NCBI RefSeq assembly: GCF_025147485.1
Contig: NZ_CP102263.1
Location: 4,565,453-4,629,452, forward strand
Direction: 5' to 3'
Source: Bacteroides uniformis
Lineage (GTDB): Bacteria > Bacteroidota > Bacteroidia > Bacteroidales > Bacteroidaceae
DNA: 64,000 nucleotides
The notes under the pieces were generated by a model that saw only the letters and a program-made list of their open reading frames with translations, did not search any database and was not told where the DNA came from. A program made the position numbers and the translations under genes. Below, in pieces: positions 8,901-19,410 of this stretch (its first letter is position 1; every line of letters starts with the position of its first letter).

Positions 8901-11144
8901 CTATCTTGCATTAAGTGCAGAACCGGCCCGGAACCAGGCTATCTGCTGTTCGTTATACGTATGTTGTACTTCAAAACTTTCTTTACTCCCGTCCTCGTGA
9001 TGAAGAACCACCTTCAACGTACGTCCCGAAGCAAAATCTTTCAACCCCATGACAGAAATCAGGTCGCGTTCCCGAATCTTGTCATAATCGGCCTTATCCG
9101 TAAAGGTCAGTGCCAACATGCCTTGTTTCTTTAAATTCGTCTCATGGATACGGGCAAAGCTTTTCGCCAAAATGACGCGTACATTCAAGAAGCGTGGTTC
9201 CATGGCAGCATGCTCACGGCTGGACCCTTCACCATAATTCTCTTCGGCAACGACAATGGAAGGGATACCTTCGGCCTTATACAGCTTCGCAGTGCCTGAC
9301 ACTGTTCCATAGGTATTGGTGGAGCGGTTCCAAACCTTGTTCGTCTCTCCATTGAAAGCATTGACAGCCCCCATCAGCATATTGTCCGAAATATTCTCCA
9401 AATGTCCCCGGAAACGGAGCCATGGCCCCGCCATAGAGATGTGGTCGGTGGTACATTTCCCTTGCACTTTAATCAATAAGGGCATATTCAGCAAGTCCAT
9501 GCCATCCCAGGCAGGGAAGGGAGTCAGCAGTTGCAAGCGCTGTGAATGAGGATTGACCGTAATTTCCGTCTGTCCTTTGCCTGGAGCAATGTATCCTTCC
9601 TTTCCTCCTATAAACCCGTGTGCCGGCAGTTCTTCACCGACCGGTTCGGACAGTTTCACAACCTCTCCTTTGGCATTGACCAGCGTATCCCTCAACGGGT
9701 CGAAACAAAGGTCACCGGCAATGGTCAGCGCCATCGTTATCTCCGGGGAAGCGACGTAAGCAAAAGTGTTGGGATTTCCATCGGCACGTTTGGCAAAATT
9801 ACGGTTAAAAGAGGTGACGATGGAATTTTTTCGTTCAGGGTCATCAGTATGGCGCTTCCACTGGCCAATACAAGGTCCGCAGGCATTCGCCATTATCGTT
9901 GCGCCAATATCTTCGAAAGCGGCAATCATGCCGTCGCGTTCAGCAGTGGCACGTATCTGCTCCGAACCGGGGTTGACAATCAGCGGAGAAGCAACCTTCA
10001 AATTCTTTTCCTTTACCTGCCGGGCAAGGGAGGCTGCGCGGCTCAAATCCTGATAGGACGAATTGGTACACGACCCTATCAGGCCGACTTCCATCCGGCG
10101 GGGATAGTTATTGGTTATCACTACCTCGGCAAATTTCGATATCGGTGTTGCTGCATCCGGCGTAAAGGGCCCATTGATATACGGTTCCAACAGCGAGAGG
10201 TCTATTTCAATGATGCGGTCGTAATATTTTTCCGGATTTGCCAGCACTTCGTCGTCGGCGCGAAGGTCGGCAGCTACGGAAGCAGCCATTTTTGCCACTT
10301 CTTCACGTCCGGTAGCCTTCAAATAAGTACCCATGCGCTCATCGTAAGGGAAAAGGGAGGTAGTCGCCCCCACCTCTGCCCCCATATTGCAGATGGTAGC
10401 CTTTCCAGTGGCAGACAATGAAGCGGTTCCCGGTCCAAAATATTCAATGATGGCATTGGTTCCCCCTTTTACAGTAAGAATACCCGCCAACTTCAGAATA
10501 ACATCTTTGGGAGCTACCCAGCCACTCAATTTACCCTTCAAGTGTACGCCTATCAGACGCGGCATTTTCAATTCCCATTCCATGCCAGTCATCACATCCA
10601 CCGCATCGGCACCACCCACACCAATGGCCACCATGCCCAAACCTCCGGCATTGGGCGTATGAGAGTCCGTGCCTACCATCATTCCACCCGGAAATGCGTA
10701 GTTCTCCAATACCACCTGGTGAATAATGCCTGCTCCCAGCTGCCAAAAACCTATGCCATAGCGGGAAGAAACATCACGGAGAAAATTATAGACCTCCTCG
10801 TTGGTCTTCGTAGCAGTCGCGATATCTTCTTTTGCACCTTTATATGCTTGAATCAAATGGTCACAGTGCACAGTGGAAGGCACGGCAACCTGCTCACGGC
10901 CTGCATTCATAAATTGCAATAAGGCCATTTGGGCCGTTGCATCCTGCATGGCCACACGGTCGGGACGGAAATTCACATAGTCTTCTCCCCGTCTGTAGTT
11001 CTTCACTTTATCCCCATCATACAAATGAGCATACAAAATTTTCTCCGCTAAAGTCATCGGACGCTGTAGTACATTCCGTACGCGTTCTATCTTCTCCGAA
11101 TAAGCGGCATAAAACGTTTTGAGCATCGTTAAATCATATACCAT
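8901..11144 (-). CDS. acnA: Aconitate hydratase
   Basis: Interconverts citrate and isocitrate. The 747-aa protein starts at the ATG at 11144; the frame is open two codons further to a GTG. The three [4Fe-4S] cysteines are visible in [10 protein letters not shown] and ACGPCIGQW. The swivel domain carries the active-site region [15 protein letters not shown]. It is of the mitochondrial-like length used by Bacteroides, not the longer AcnA/AcnB of enterobacteria. First gene of the TCA operon; icd follows after 3 bp. The upstream spacer is shared with a divergent helicase gene. Confidence 0.94.
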   Translation of the reverse strand: MVYDLTMLKTFYAAYSEKIERVRNVLQRPMTLAEKILYAHLYDGDKVKNYRRGEDYVNFRPDRVAMQDATAQMALLQFMNAGREQVAVPSTVHCDHLIQAYKGAKEDIATATKTNEEVYNFLRDVSSRYGIGFWQLGAGIIHQVVLENYAFPGGMMVGTDSHTPNAGGLGMVAIGVGGADAVDVMTGMEWELKMPRLIGVHLKGKLSGWVAPKDVILKLAGILTVKGGTNAIIEYFGPGTASLSATGKATICNMGAEVGATTSLFPYDERMGTYLKATGREEVAKMAASVAADLRADDEVLANPEKYYDRIIEIDLSLLEPYINGPFTPDAATPISKFAEVVITNNYPRRMEVGLIGSCTNSSYQDLSRAASLARQVKEKNLKVASPLIVNPGSEQIRATAERDGMIAAFEDIGATIMANACGPCIGQWKRHTDDPERKNSIVTSFNRNFAKRADGNPNTFAYVASPEITMALTIAGDLCFDPLRDTLVNAKGEVVKLSEPVGEELPAHGFIGGKEGYIAPGKGQTEITVNPHSQRLQLLTPFPAWDGMDLLNMPLLIKVQGKCTTDHISMAGPWLRFRGHLENISDNMLMGAVNAFNGETNKVWNRSTNTYGTVSGTAKLYKAEGIPSIVVAEENYGEGSSREHAAMEPRFLNVRVILAKSFARIHETNLKKQGMLALTFTDKADYDKIRERDLISVMGLKDFASGRTLKVVLHHEDGSKESFEVQHTYNEQQIAWFRAGSALNAR

Positions 11145-11276
11145 AACCACTATTTTTTAGTTTTTCATTATTGTAAAGATTACAAATTAATATCATAAAC
11201 AAATAAAAAGGCTGAATAGTTTAACAAAATAAAGCATTTTTTCCGTCGGAAGTGAAGAATGATTACCTTTGCAACC

Positions 11277-13172
11277 ATGAAGGAACAAGATTCAAATAGT
11301 CCTATTATTCACCTCCAGCAGCAACAACTTTTGCTGCGCATGGAATACGAATACGAAAAAGAGGAATTCAAACGCCAAACCGAAAACATGGGGATTGCCC
11401 GGAAAGTGAAACGGGGACTTTGCTGGTATCCTGCCACTCCGGGACGAAGTTACTATAATTCACTGAATCAATTAGTAATAGAAATTACACACACAGAAAA
11501 TACCGATATAGAACATAATTTTGAGTTCGGCCGTCCCGTATGTTTTTTCCGCCAGTCTGCCGATGGAAAAATAACCTATATGAACTTCACCGCTACCGTA
11601 AGCTATGCCGACGAGACACGGATGGTAGCGATAATGCCCGGAGCCGGTGCCGTTATGGAAGTGCAGGAAACGGACAACCTCGGCGTGCAACTTTATTTCG
11701 ACGAAACATCCTATCGGACCATGTTCGAAGCCTTGGAAGATACGTTACGCTCCAAAGGCAACCGCCTGGCCGAATTGCGGGACATATTGCTGGGAACCTC
11801 GAAAGCCGGTTTCCGAGAGCTCTACCCCGTACGGTTTCCCTGGCTGAACTCCACGCAGGAGACAGCTGTAAACAAAGTGCTGTGTGCCCGCGACGTGGCC
11901 ATTGTACATGGTCCTCCGGGAACCGGAAAAACGACCACCTTAGTGGAAGCCATCTATGAAACCCTGCATCGGGAACCGCAGGTACTGGTATGTGCCCAAA
12001 GCAATACTGCCGTCGACTGGATTTCGGAAAAACTTGTGGACCGTGGCGTCAATGTCCTGCGTATCGGCAATCCGACCCGTGTCAACGACAAGATGCTTTC
12101 CTTTACCTACGAGCGTCGTTTCGAGAACCATCCGCTTTATCCGGAACTGTGGAGCATCCGGAAAAATCTCCGTGAACTGGGCAGCCGTGCCCGCCGTGGC
12201 AGCTATGACGAACGCGAAGGAGTACGCAGCCGTATGAGCCGCCTGCGCGACCGCGCCACCGCATTGGAAATACAAATCAATTCAGAGCTTTTTGATGGGG
12301 CACATGTCATAGCCTCCACGCTGGTAAGCAGCAATCACCGGCTACTGAACGGACGCCGTTTCGGCACCCTTTTCATTGATGAAGCAGCCCAGGCCTTAGA
12401 GGCTGCCTGCTGGATAGCTATCCGAAAAGCAGACCGCGTGGTATTGGCGGGTGACCACTGCCAACTTCCGCCCACCATAAAATGCTACGAAGCCGCCCGT
12501 GGAGGTCTGGAACGAACATTGATGGAGAAAGTGGTGTCCAACAAACCTGCCGTTGTCTCTTTGCTGAAAGTACAATACCGCATGCACGAGGAAATCATGA
12601 AATTTCCTTCCCAATGGTTTTATAATGGCGAGTTGGAAGCCGCTTCCGAAGTGCGTTACCGGGGCATCCTGGACTGGGATACCCCCATCCACTGGATTGA
12701 CACCTCCGAAATGGATTTCAAAGAAGAATTTGTGGGAGAGACTTTCGGGCGCATTAATAAGGCGGAAGCGGACCTGCTCCTATCAGAACTGAAAATCTAC
12801 ATCAACCGTATCAGTGGCAACCGCATTCTGGAAGAAAAAATAGACTTCGGCATCATCTCCCCTTACAAGGCACAAGTGCAATATCTCCGCAACAAGATAA
12901 AGGCAGACGCTTCACTCAAGCCTTATCGCAGCTTGTTCACTGTAAATACGGTGGATGGCTTCCAAGGGCAAGAGCGCGATGTTATCTTCATCAGCCTTGT
13001 CCGTGCCAACGAAGAAGGGCAGATAGGATTCCTGAATGATTTAAGGAGAATGAATGTAGCCATCACCCGGGCACGTATGAAGCTGGTGATATTGGGAGAG
13101 GCAGAGACGCTGAAACATCACGGTTTTTACCGGAAGCTATTGGAGTTTATTCAAAATATAGGGAATCAATAA
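11277..13172 (+). CDS. Superfamily I DNA/RNA helicase (UPF1/IGHMBP2-like)
   Basis: About 631 aa. SF1B motifs in order: Walker A GPPGTGKTTTL, motif Ia VLVCAQSNTAVDWI, motif II FIDEAAQALE, motif III AGDHCQLPPTIK, motif IV VQYRMHEEI, motif V VDGFQGQERDVIFISLVRAN and motif VI RRMNVAITRAR. The N-terminal 200 residues form the beta-barrel/stalk region of this group. It should unwind DNA or RNA 5' to 3' with ATP; the target is unknown. The ATG at 11277 is preferred; another in-frame ATG is at 11259. A TACCTTTG -7 box at 11264-11271 almost touches the chosen start, so the transcript may be leaderless. Confidence 0.88.
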   Translation: MKEQDSNSPIIHLQQQQLLLRMEYEYEKEEFKRQTENMGIARKVKRGLCWYPATPGRSYYNSLNQLVIEITHTENTDIEHNFEFGRPVCFFRQSADGKITYMNFTATVSYADETRMVAIMPGAGAVMEVQETDNLGVQLYFDETSYRTMFEALEDTLRSKGNRLAELRDILLGTSKAGFRELYPVRFPWLNSTQETAVNKVLCARDVAIVHGPPGTGKTTTLVEAIYETLHREPQVLVCAQSNTAVDWISEKLVDRGVNVLRIGNPTRVNDKMLSFTYERRFENHPLYPELWSIRKNLRELGSRARRGSYDEREGVRSRMSRLRDRATALEIQINSELFDGAHVIASTLVSSNHRLLNGRRFGTLFIDEAAQALEAACWIAIRKADRVVLAGDHCQLPPTIKCYEAARGGLERTLMEKVVSNKPAVVSLLKVQYRMHEEIMKFPSQWFYNGELEAASEVRYRGILDWDTPIHWIDTSEMDFKEEFVGETFGRINKAEADLLLSELKIYINRISGNRILEEKIDFGIISPYKAQVQYLRNKIKADASLKPYRSLFTVNTVDGFQGQERDVIFISLVRANEEGQIGFLNDLRRMNVAITRARMKLVILGEAETLKHHGFYRKLLEFIQNIGNQ

Positions 13173-13176
13173 TAAA

Positions 13177-13212
13177 GAAATACCCCCTCCGGTAACACCG
13201 AAGAGGGTATTT
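13177..13212. terminator. Bidirectional terminator between helicase gene and ilvC
   Basis: Imperfect stem AAATACCCCCTCCGGT against ACCGAAGAGGGTATTT with a 3-nt loop, flanked by A and T runs, between two convergent stops. Confidence 0.8.
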
Positions 13213-13233
13213 CACCTATTTATATAAAGCTGA

Positions 13234-14277
13234 TTAATTGTTTTCCGGACGAAGTTTACGAACTGTAACAGCTGTCTGCCACATTTCGCTTTCACGCAAG
13301 GCTTTCAATTCTGCATTCAGCTTCTCACGATAATCGGGTTTGGAGTTACTGTCGATAGAAATCTGAGCTTCGTTACCCGACTTCACACTTGCATACAATT
13401 TCTGTACAACCGGCTTGATGGCATCATGGAACGGGGTCATCCAATCCAGCGCACCACGCTGTGCCGTAGTAGAACAGTTGGCATACATCCAGTCCATACC
13501 ATTCTTGGCAAACAATGGCATCAAAGATTGAGTCAACTCTTCCACTGTTTCATTGAATGCTTCAGAAGGAGTATGGCCGTTTTCGCGCAATACCTCATAC
13601 TGAGCCAACAGTAATCCCTGGATAGCACCCATCAAGGAACCACGTTCACCGGTCAAGTCGGAAGTGGCTTCACGGATGAAAGTTGTCTCGAACAAATATC
13701 CCGAACCGATGCCGATACCCAGTGCAATCGTCTTGTCAAAAGCCTTACCCGTAGCATCCTGATAGACGGCATATGATGAGTTCAAGCCACGACCCTCGAG
13801 GAACATGGTACGAAGTGAAGTACCGGAACCTTTGGGAGCAACCATAATAACATCAATATCTTTAGGAGGAACCACGCCGGTACGGTCGTTCCAGGTAATA
13901 GCAAAACCATGAGAGAAGTAAAGAGCCTTTCCGGGAGTCAAATAAGGTTTGATAGTCGGCCATACAGACATTACAGCTGCGTCAGACAACAGACACATGA
14001 TGATAGTACCTTTCTGACAAGCCTCTTCGATGCCGAACAAAGTCTCACCCGGTACCCATCCGTCAGCCACAGCCTTTTCGTATGTCTTGCCCGGACGTTG
14101 TCCTACAATCACATTGAAACCGTTATCACGCAAGTTGCAAGCCTGGCCCGGGCCTTGTACGCCATAACCGATTACTGCAATTGTTTCATCTTTCAAAATC
14201 TCACGTGCTTTTTCCAAAGGAAATTCTTCGCGGGTCATTACATTCTCAATAACACCGCCAAAATTCAATTGTGCCAT
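13234..14277 (-). CDS. ilvC: Ketol-acid reductoisomerase
   Basis: Second enzyme of the valine/isoleucine pathway: isomerises and reduces acetolactate or acetohydroxybutyrate with NAD(P)H and Mg2+. The 347-aa protein has the Rossmann loop VIGYGVQGPGQACNLRDNG, the catalytic histidine in YFSHGFAI, MVAPKGSGTSLR, and the metal-binding glutamates in the SDLTGERG and AFNETVEEL segments. It is the last gene of the ilv operon; a 50-bp spacer separates it from the thioesterase gene. Regulation is expected from the attenuator at 19336-19550. Confidence 0.95.
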   Translation of the reverse strand: MAQLNFGGVIENVMTREEFPLEKAREILKDETIAVIGYGVQGPGQACNLRDNGFNVIVGQRPGKTYEKAVADGWVPGETLFGIEEACQKGTIIMCLLSDAAVMSVWPTIKPYLTPGKALYFSHGFAITWNDRTGVVPPKDIDVIMVAPKGSGTSLRTMFLEGRGLNSSYAVYQDATGKAFDKTIALGIGIGSGYLFETTFIREATSDLTGERGSLMGAIQGLLLAQYEVLRENGHTPSEAFNETVEELTQSLMPLFAKNGMDWMYANCSTTAQRGALDWMTPFHDAIKPVVQKLYASVKSGNEAQISIDSNSKPDYREKLNAELKALRESEMWQTAVTVRKLRPENN

Positions 14278-14327
14278 TTTTTGTTTTAATTTTTATTTGT
14301 GGCTTACGCCAACGTTGATAAATTTAT

Positions 14328-15080
14328 TTATTTCTCTGTAAACATCACTTTAGAGCGACAGACCACTTCGCTGCCATTCTTTTTCACCTCCACATCGTAA
14401 ACGCCCTCACCGGCATCATCCATGAACAAAGTCAACTCATCCCCATAATAGCTTTCGGCTACATATGCCATTTCAAAACGACGGATGCGCTTCTCCTTAT
14501 ACATCTCTATCGGGAACAAATCAAGGATATGCTCAATGTAACGGATGCTGTTCACATGCCCGTTAATGTCAATATCACTGTATTTGGCTACCAAAGCAGC
14601 AACCGGTTCCTTTGAGGCCACCTTTATCCGCGAAGGTTTTTCTATCGGGCAAGGCTCATCGCAAACATAATCTACAATGCTGCCACTATGAAGAGCCAGC
14701 AAATCTGCCGGCTTACGGGTATTCATGCTAATCATCGCCCAAACGGAACGTGCATACCCAATCTTCTTGCCCTCCTTATCGATGATAGCGAAATTACGGT
14801 CTGTAAAAAGGCGATAGACATTCTCCACCCAAGTCTGAATGGAGAAATCTTCGTACTGATAAGGCATTTCATCCAGTTCGACAGCCAGACGGGACAATAC
14901 CCAAGTATAATTGTCCTCGTTTAGAGTCGCGATGCCAAAACCGCGGTCGCTGGCATGGAAACCCGCACAATTCAACAAATGGTTGCCCAATACTCCCATT
15001 GTCAGCCGTCCGGTAAAGTCGACATGAAACGGTTCGGCAACAAACTTGTAGGTACCTATTTTATTGTTCTCGCTCATCAT
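14328..15080 (-). CDS. Acyl-ACP thioesterase family protein
   Basis: A 250-aa double hot-dog protein of the FatA/FatB-like family: an N-terminal half with RLTMGVLGNHLLNCAGFHASDRGFG, then NYTWVLSRLAVELDEMP, and a C-terminal half containing DINGHVNSIRYIEHILD. It should hydrolyse acyl-ACP to free fatty acid. The start overlaps the ilvN stop by 4 nt (ATGA, 15077-15080), so it is translationally coupled to an amino acid gene. Since branched-chain keto acids prime branched fatty acids in Bacteroides, a link to branched-chain acyl turnover is plausible but inferred. Confidence 0.82.
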   Translation of the reverse strand: MMSENNKIGTYKFVAEPFHVDFTGRLTMGVLGNHLLNCAGFHASDRGFGIATLNEDNYTWVLSRLAVELDEMPYQYEDFSIQTWVENVYRLFTDRNFAIIDKEGKKIGYARSVWAMISMNTRKPADLLALHSGSIVDYVCDEPCPIEKPSRIKVASKEPVAALVAKYSDIDINGHVNSIRYIEHILDLFPIEMYKEKRIRRFEMAYVAESYYGDELTLFMDDAGEGVYDVEVKKNGSEVVCRSKVMFTEK

Positions 15081-15637
15081 GATTCCTGGTGTTTACTTTG
15101 ACGATATTTTGCTTCACGGTCCGCCAGATATTCATTGACACGCTCAAAGCAGCTGGTCGTAATGGCTACGCGACCCGAACGGACGAACTGAAGTACGCAA
15201 TCCAACTGGCGCAACTCCTCATAAAGATTGGTTATTTCCTCACTCATGCCATTCTTCTCAACAATGGCAAATACAGCATTCACCTCCACAATACGGGCAT
15301 TGTACTTACGGATTACTTTGGACACCTCCGGTTTTTCTTCCAGCGTAGGGGTCGTTATTTTATAAAGGGCAATCTCGTGCTGATAGATTTCATCATCCGT
15401 GAAATAATGGGCTTGCAGCACATCTATTTTCTTGGTAATCTGCTTGGTCACCTTTTCAATGGTATCCTTATCCGTCCAAGCGGTAATGGTATATTTATGT
15501 ACCCCCTTGATGGAGGAGGCCGATACATTCAAACTCTCGATGTTTATCTGCCGGCGGGTAAACACAGCCGTCACCTGATTCAGCAAACCGGCAAAGTTTT
15601 CCGAATGAACAATGATTGTATATAGTTTTTTATCCAT
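15077..15637 (-). CDS. ilvN: Acetolactate synthase small (regulatory) subunit
   Basis: Binds the catalytic subunit and gives feedback control by valine. The 186-aa protein starts at the ATG at 15637 (MDKKLYTIIVHSEN); the longer open frame upstream would overlap ilvB and is not used. An N-terminal ACT domain is seen (NFAGLLNQVTAVFTRRQINIESLNVS, about residues 13-38), and a C-terminal ACT-like half follows. It lies 32 bp after ilvB and overlaps the thioesterase start by 4 nt. Confidence 0.92.
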   Translation of the reverse strand: MDKKLYTIIVHSENFAGLLNQVTAVFTRRQINIESLNVSASSIKGVHKYTITAWTDKDTIEKVTKQITKKIDVLQAHYFTDDEIYQHEIALYKITTPTLEEKPEVSKVIRKYNARIVEVNAVFAIVEKNGMSEEITNLYEELRQLDCVLQFVRSGRVAITTSCFERVNEYLADREAKYRQSKHQES

Positions 15638-15669
15638 AGATAGAGTAAATTCTTTAATTTCGCATGACT

Positions 15670-17421
15670 TCAGCATTCCAACAACATCTGATTGACCGAA
15701 CCGCCCGGAGGTGTCATCGGCATTACATTTCCTTCTTCCTCCACACAAGCTTCGAGCAGGAATGGTCCGTCAGTCGCTATCATCTCGTCAATCGCTTTTG
15801 CCAGCTCCTCGCGGGTCATTACCCTGCGTGCAGGAATATCATATGCCGAAGCAATCTTCATATAATCCGGATTCATCATCGGAGTAAACGAATAACGACG
15901 ATTGAAGAACATCGCCTGCCATTGACGAACATTGCCCAGGAAGTTATTGTTCAACAGAATCATCTTCACCGGAGCCTTTTGTTCCATGATGGTACCCAGT
16001 TCCTGCAGGTTCATCTGCAAGCCGCCGTCTCCCATGAATACGCATACCGTGCGGTCCGGACGTCCAAAAGTGGCACCGATAGCTGCCGGAAGGCCGAAGC
16101 CCATAGTACCCAGGCCACCGGAAGTAACAATGCTACGTTCCTTGCTGTATTTGAAATAACGGGCGGACATCATCTGATTCTGGCCGACATCAGTCACCAA
16201 TATCGCCTCGTTATGGGTAGCCTCACTCACAGCACGCACCACCTCACCCATGCTTAGCGCTTTTCCTGCCGGATGTAATTCCGGACGGATTACCTTTTCC
16301 TCTTCCACTTCCTCGTATTGCCGGAAACTGTCAATCCATTCCTGATGGTTGGCGGGTTCCAGCAATTGGGTAACGGCAGCCAGTGTCTCTTTGCAATCTC
16401 CCAGGACAGCAACATCAGTCTTTACATTCTTATCTATTTCGGCAGGGTCAATATCAAAGTGGATAATCTTCGCCTGCTTGGCATATGTTTCCAATTTACC
16501 CGTCACACGGTCATCAAAGCGCATGCCTACGGCGATAAGGACATCACATTTATTGGTATTGATATTGGGCCCCAGGTTACCGTGCATACCAAGCATTCCT
16601 TTGTTCAACGGATGGTCCGTAGGCAATGCGGAAAGTCCCAATAAAGTGCATCCGGCAGGCATTCCGGCTTTCTCAATGAAAGCACGAAGCTCTTGCTGGG
16701 CTTCTCCCAGCTCCACGCCTTGTCCTACCAGCACCAAAGGCCGTTCCGCACCATTTATTAATTCAGCAGCCTGCCGTATGGCCTCCGGCTCCATTTCGGG
16801 AACTGGAAGATAGCTACGGACATAGTCCACCTTAGTAGGCGCATATTCTGTTTTCTCCACTTGGGCGTTTTTAGCAAAATCCAGCACGACCGGTCCCGGA
16901 CGTCCGCTCTTTGCCACATAGAAAGCACGTGCCACTGCCCAGGCCACATCTTCTGCACGACGAATCTGGTAACTCCATTTCGTGATAGGCTGAGTAATGC
17001 CTACCAAGTCCACTTCTTGAAATGCATCCGTACCCAAGAAGTTCGTCCCTACCTGGCCGGCAATGACAACGATAGGCGTACTGTCAATCATGGCATCTGC
17101 AATGCCCGTGATAGTATTGGTAGCACCCGGTCCACTGGTAACCAGACAAACGCCAACCTCGCCTGATACACGTGCAAAGCCTTGTGCCGCATGGGTTGCT
17201 CCTTGTTCATGGCGAACCAAGATGTGGTTCAATTCCTTCCGGTGGTCGTATAAGGCATCGAATACCGGCATGATGCTCCCTCCCGGATAACCGAAAATAG
17301 TCTTTACTCCCTGATGCTCCAGAGAGCGCATCAATGCTTCTGCGCCTGTTATTAGAGCCTCACCCCGACCCTCTCCTTGGGAGAGGGAGGAAAAGTTACT
17401 CTTTTTATTATTATCAGCCAT
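15670..17421 (-). CDS. ilvB: Acetolactate synthase large (catalytic) subunit
   Basis: ThDP/FAD/Mg2+ enzyme that makes acetolactate from pyruvate. The 583-aa protein has the ThDP-activating glutamate in VRHEQGATHAAQGFAR, the FAD domain (GMRFDDRVTGK), and the ThDP motif GDGGLQMNLQEL ending in NNNFLGNVRQWQ. The first 21 residues are odd: residues 10-21 (FSSLSQGEGRGE) are encoded by a GC-rich hairpin repeat (17359-17390) seen elsewhere as intergenic DNA; the conserved protein starts near LITGAEALM. A downstream start is possible only if a non-ATG codon is used. Confidence 0.93.
   Translation of the reverse strand: MADNNKKSNFSSLSQGEGRGEALITGAEALMRSLEHQGVKTIFGYPGGSIMPVFDALYDHRKELNHILVRHEQGATHAAQGFARVSGEVGVCLVTSGPGATNTITGIADAMIDSTPIVVIAGQVGTNFLGTDAFQEVDLVGITQPITKWSYQIRRAEDVAWAVARAFYVAKSGRPGPVVLDFAKNAQVEKTEYAPTKVDYVRSYLPVPEMEPEAIRQAAELINGAERPLVLVGQGVELGEAQQELRAFIEKAGMPAGCTLLGLSALPTDHPLNKGMLGMHGNLGPNINTNKCDVLIAVGMRFDDRVTGKLETYAKQAKIIHFDIDPAEIDKNVKTDVAVLGDCKETLAAVTQLLEPANHQEWIDSFRQYEEVEEEKVIRPELHPAGKALSMGEVVRAVSEATHNEAILVTDVGQNQMMSARYFKYSKERSIVTSGGLGTMGFGLPAAIGATFGRPDRTVCVFMGDGGLQMNLQELGTIMEQKAPVKMILLNNNFLGNVRQWQAMFFNRRYSFTPMMNPDYMKIASAYDIPARRVMTREELAKAIDEMIATDGPFLLEACVEEEGNVMPMTPPGGSVNQMLLEC
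17359..17390. repeat. GC-rich hairpin repeat inside the ilvB 5' end
   Basis: CCCTCTCC (17369-17376) pairs with GGAGAGGG (17380-17387). The same type of sequence (CCTCTCCC, GGGAGAGG, with GGTCGGGG in between or nearby) is at 36615-36647, and a related GC-rich hairpin is at 17484-17510. Confidence 0.6.
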
Positions 17422-17512
17422 ACTTTATCTATTCATTATATTTAAAAGCTCAATAGTAGCTTGAAAAATTTGTTTCATTCTCTCCTCCCCTCGCTTTCGG
17501 AAAGGGGGGCTT

Positions 17513-19315
17513 TTAATCAATCAGCCTCACAGCCCCTTTGTCAGCGGAACTCACCATACTGGCATATGCTTTCAATGCTTTGGAGACTTCACGGTTGCGG
17601 GTTACCGGAGTCATAGGGCGTGCTGCAAGCTCTTCATCCGTCAACTTCACATTGATAGAACGGTTCGGTATATCAATTTCGATAATGTCCCCATCCTTAA
17701 TCTTGCCGATATTACCACCGGCAGCCGCTTCGGGAGAAACATGTCCGATACTTAGTCCGGAAGTACCACCACTGAAACGCCCGTCGGTAATCAATGCACA
17801 CTCCTTACCCAGATGGCGGGATTTGATATAAGAAGTAGGATAAAGCATCTCTTGCATACCCGGTCCACCTTTCGGCCCTTCGTGAGTGATGACGACGACG
17901 TCTCCACTGACCACCTTTCCACCCAGAATACCGTCACAAGCCGCATCTTGTGAGTCGAAGACTTTCGCTGGCCCCGTAAATTTCCAGATACTCTCGTCTA
18001 CACCGGCAGTCTTGACAACGCAACCGTCCTGAGCTATATTTCCCTTCAAAACCGCCAGACCGCCATCCTTGCTGTATGCATGTTCCAAATCACGGATACA
18101 ACCGGTCGCACGGTCCGTATCGAGTTCCTTATAAGACGCATTTTGTGAGCCGAGTACCAGATTGAACTTTCCGGCTGCCGCACTGGAGTATTTCTTGATT
18201 GCCTCTTTACATACATTAGAGCTGGTAATACTATACCGGTCGATTGCCTCTGCCAACGTCATTCCATCCACACGGCGGACATTCGTATCGACCAATCCGC
18301 CCTTGGCAAGCTCATCCATGATGGCAATGATGCCACCGGCACGGTTAACGTCTTGTACATGATACTTTTGGGTATTGGGAGCTACCTTGCATAAGCAGGG
18401 GGTCTTGCGAGAGAGCATGTCAATGTCGTCCATCTTAAAATCCGCTCCGGCTTCGTGAGCCACAGCCAACAAATGAAGTACTGTATTAGTGGAACCGCCC
18501 ATCGCAATATCCAGCGTCATGGCATTCAAAAATGCCTCGCGAGTAGCAATACTGCGCGGGAGTACACTCTCATCCCCTTCTTCATAATATCTAAAGGCAT
18601 TCGCTACAATCAACTTAGCTGCATCCTCAAACAGTCTCTTGCGATTTTCGTGAGTGGCTACAATCGTGCCGTTACCGGGCAGTGCCAATCCAATCGCTTC
18701 ATTCAGGCAATTCATGGAATTAGCGGTAAACATGCCTGAGCAGCATCCGCAAGTGGGGCAGGCATGTTGCTCAATCTGTGCCACCTCTTTATCGCCCACA
18801 CTTTCATCAGCAGATTTAATCATGGCATCAATCAAATCCAAATGCTGTCCGTTCCATTCCCCGGCTTCCATCGGACCGCCTGAAACAAACACAGTCGGTA
18901 TATTCAGCCTCATAGCCGCCATCAACATCCCCGGAGTAATCTTGTCACAGTTACTGATGCAAACCATAGCATCCGCCTTATGGGCATTTACCATATACTC
19001 CACACTATCGGCAATGATATCTCTTGAAGGCAGGGAATAAAGCATACCGTCGTGTCCCATAGCGATACCGTCGTCAATGGCAATCGTATTGAACTCCGCA
19101 GCAAAACACCCCAGCTTTTCAATCTCTTCCTTTACAAACTGGCCTATTTCGTGCAGGTGTACATGCCCGGGGACGAATTGTGTAAATGAATTGACTATAG
19201 CGATAATGGGCTTACCCATCTGTTCCTTCTTCATACCATTCGCCGTCCACAATGCACGGGCTCCCGCCATGCGGCGACCTTGTGTGCTGAACGAGCTGCG
19301 TAACTGATGCTTCAT
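17513..19315 (-). CDS. ilvD: Dihydroxy-acid dehydratase
   Basis: Fe-S dehydratase that makes the 2-keto acids of valine and isoleucine. At 600 aa it starts with the usual [20 protein letters not shown]; the ATG at 19315 is chosen over an upstream in-frame start at 19351, which would sit in the attenuator stem. Cluster cysteines are in [13 protein letters not shown] and [17 protein letters not shown], and the C-terminal [20 protein letters not shown] is present. First gene of the operon, directly downstream of the attenuator terminator. Confidence 0.95.
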   Translation of the reverse strand: MKHQLRSSFSTQGRRMAGARALWTANGMKKEQMGKPIIAIVNSFTQFVPGHVHLHEIGQFVKEEIEKLGCFAAEFNTIAIDDGIAMGHDGMLYSLPSRDIIADSVEYMVNAHKADAMVCISNCDKITPGMLMAAMRLNIPTVFVSGGPMEAGEWNGQHLDLIDAMIKSADESVGDKEVAQIEQHACPTCGCCSGMFTANSMNCLNEAIGLALPGNGTIVATHENRKRLFEDAAKLIVANAFRYYEEGDESVLPRSIATREAFLNAMTLDIAMGGSTNTVLHLLAVAHEAGADFKMDDIDMLSRKTPCLCKVAPNTQKYHVQDVNRAGGIIAIMDELAKGGLVDTNVRRVDGMTLAEAIDRYSITSSNVCKEAIKKYSSAAAGKFNLVLGSQNASYKELDTDRATGCIRDLEHAYSKDGGLAVLKGNIAQDGCVVKTAGVDESIWKFTGPAKVFDSQDAACDGILGGKVVSGDVVVITHEGPKGGPGMQEMLYPTSYIKSRHLGKECALITDGRFSGGTSGLSIGHVSPEAAAGGNIGKIKDGDIIEIDIPNRSINVKLTDEELAARPMTPVTRNREVSKALKAYASMVSSADKGAVRLID

Positions 19316-19335
19316 TTTCAAATCTCCTTTTAATG

Positions 19336-19368
19336 AAAAAGCCTCTCCCACTATAGTGAGAAAGGCTT
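19336..19368 (-). terminator. ilv attenuator terminator
   Basis: On the minus strand AAGCCTTTCTCAC pairs with GTGGGAGAGGCTT (13 bp including two G-U pairs, TATA loop) and runs into five Ts, 21 bp before the ilvD ATG. The 5' arm CCTTTCTCAC (19365-19356) is also perfectly complementary to GTGAGAAAGG (19414-19405) over the leader-peptide stop codon, giving a 10-bp antiterminator. Confidence 0.88.
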
Positions 19369-19410
19369 AATAAATTATCTTCTAACGTACGAATACATAC
19401 ATAACCTTTC

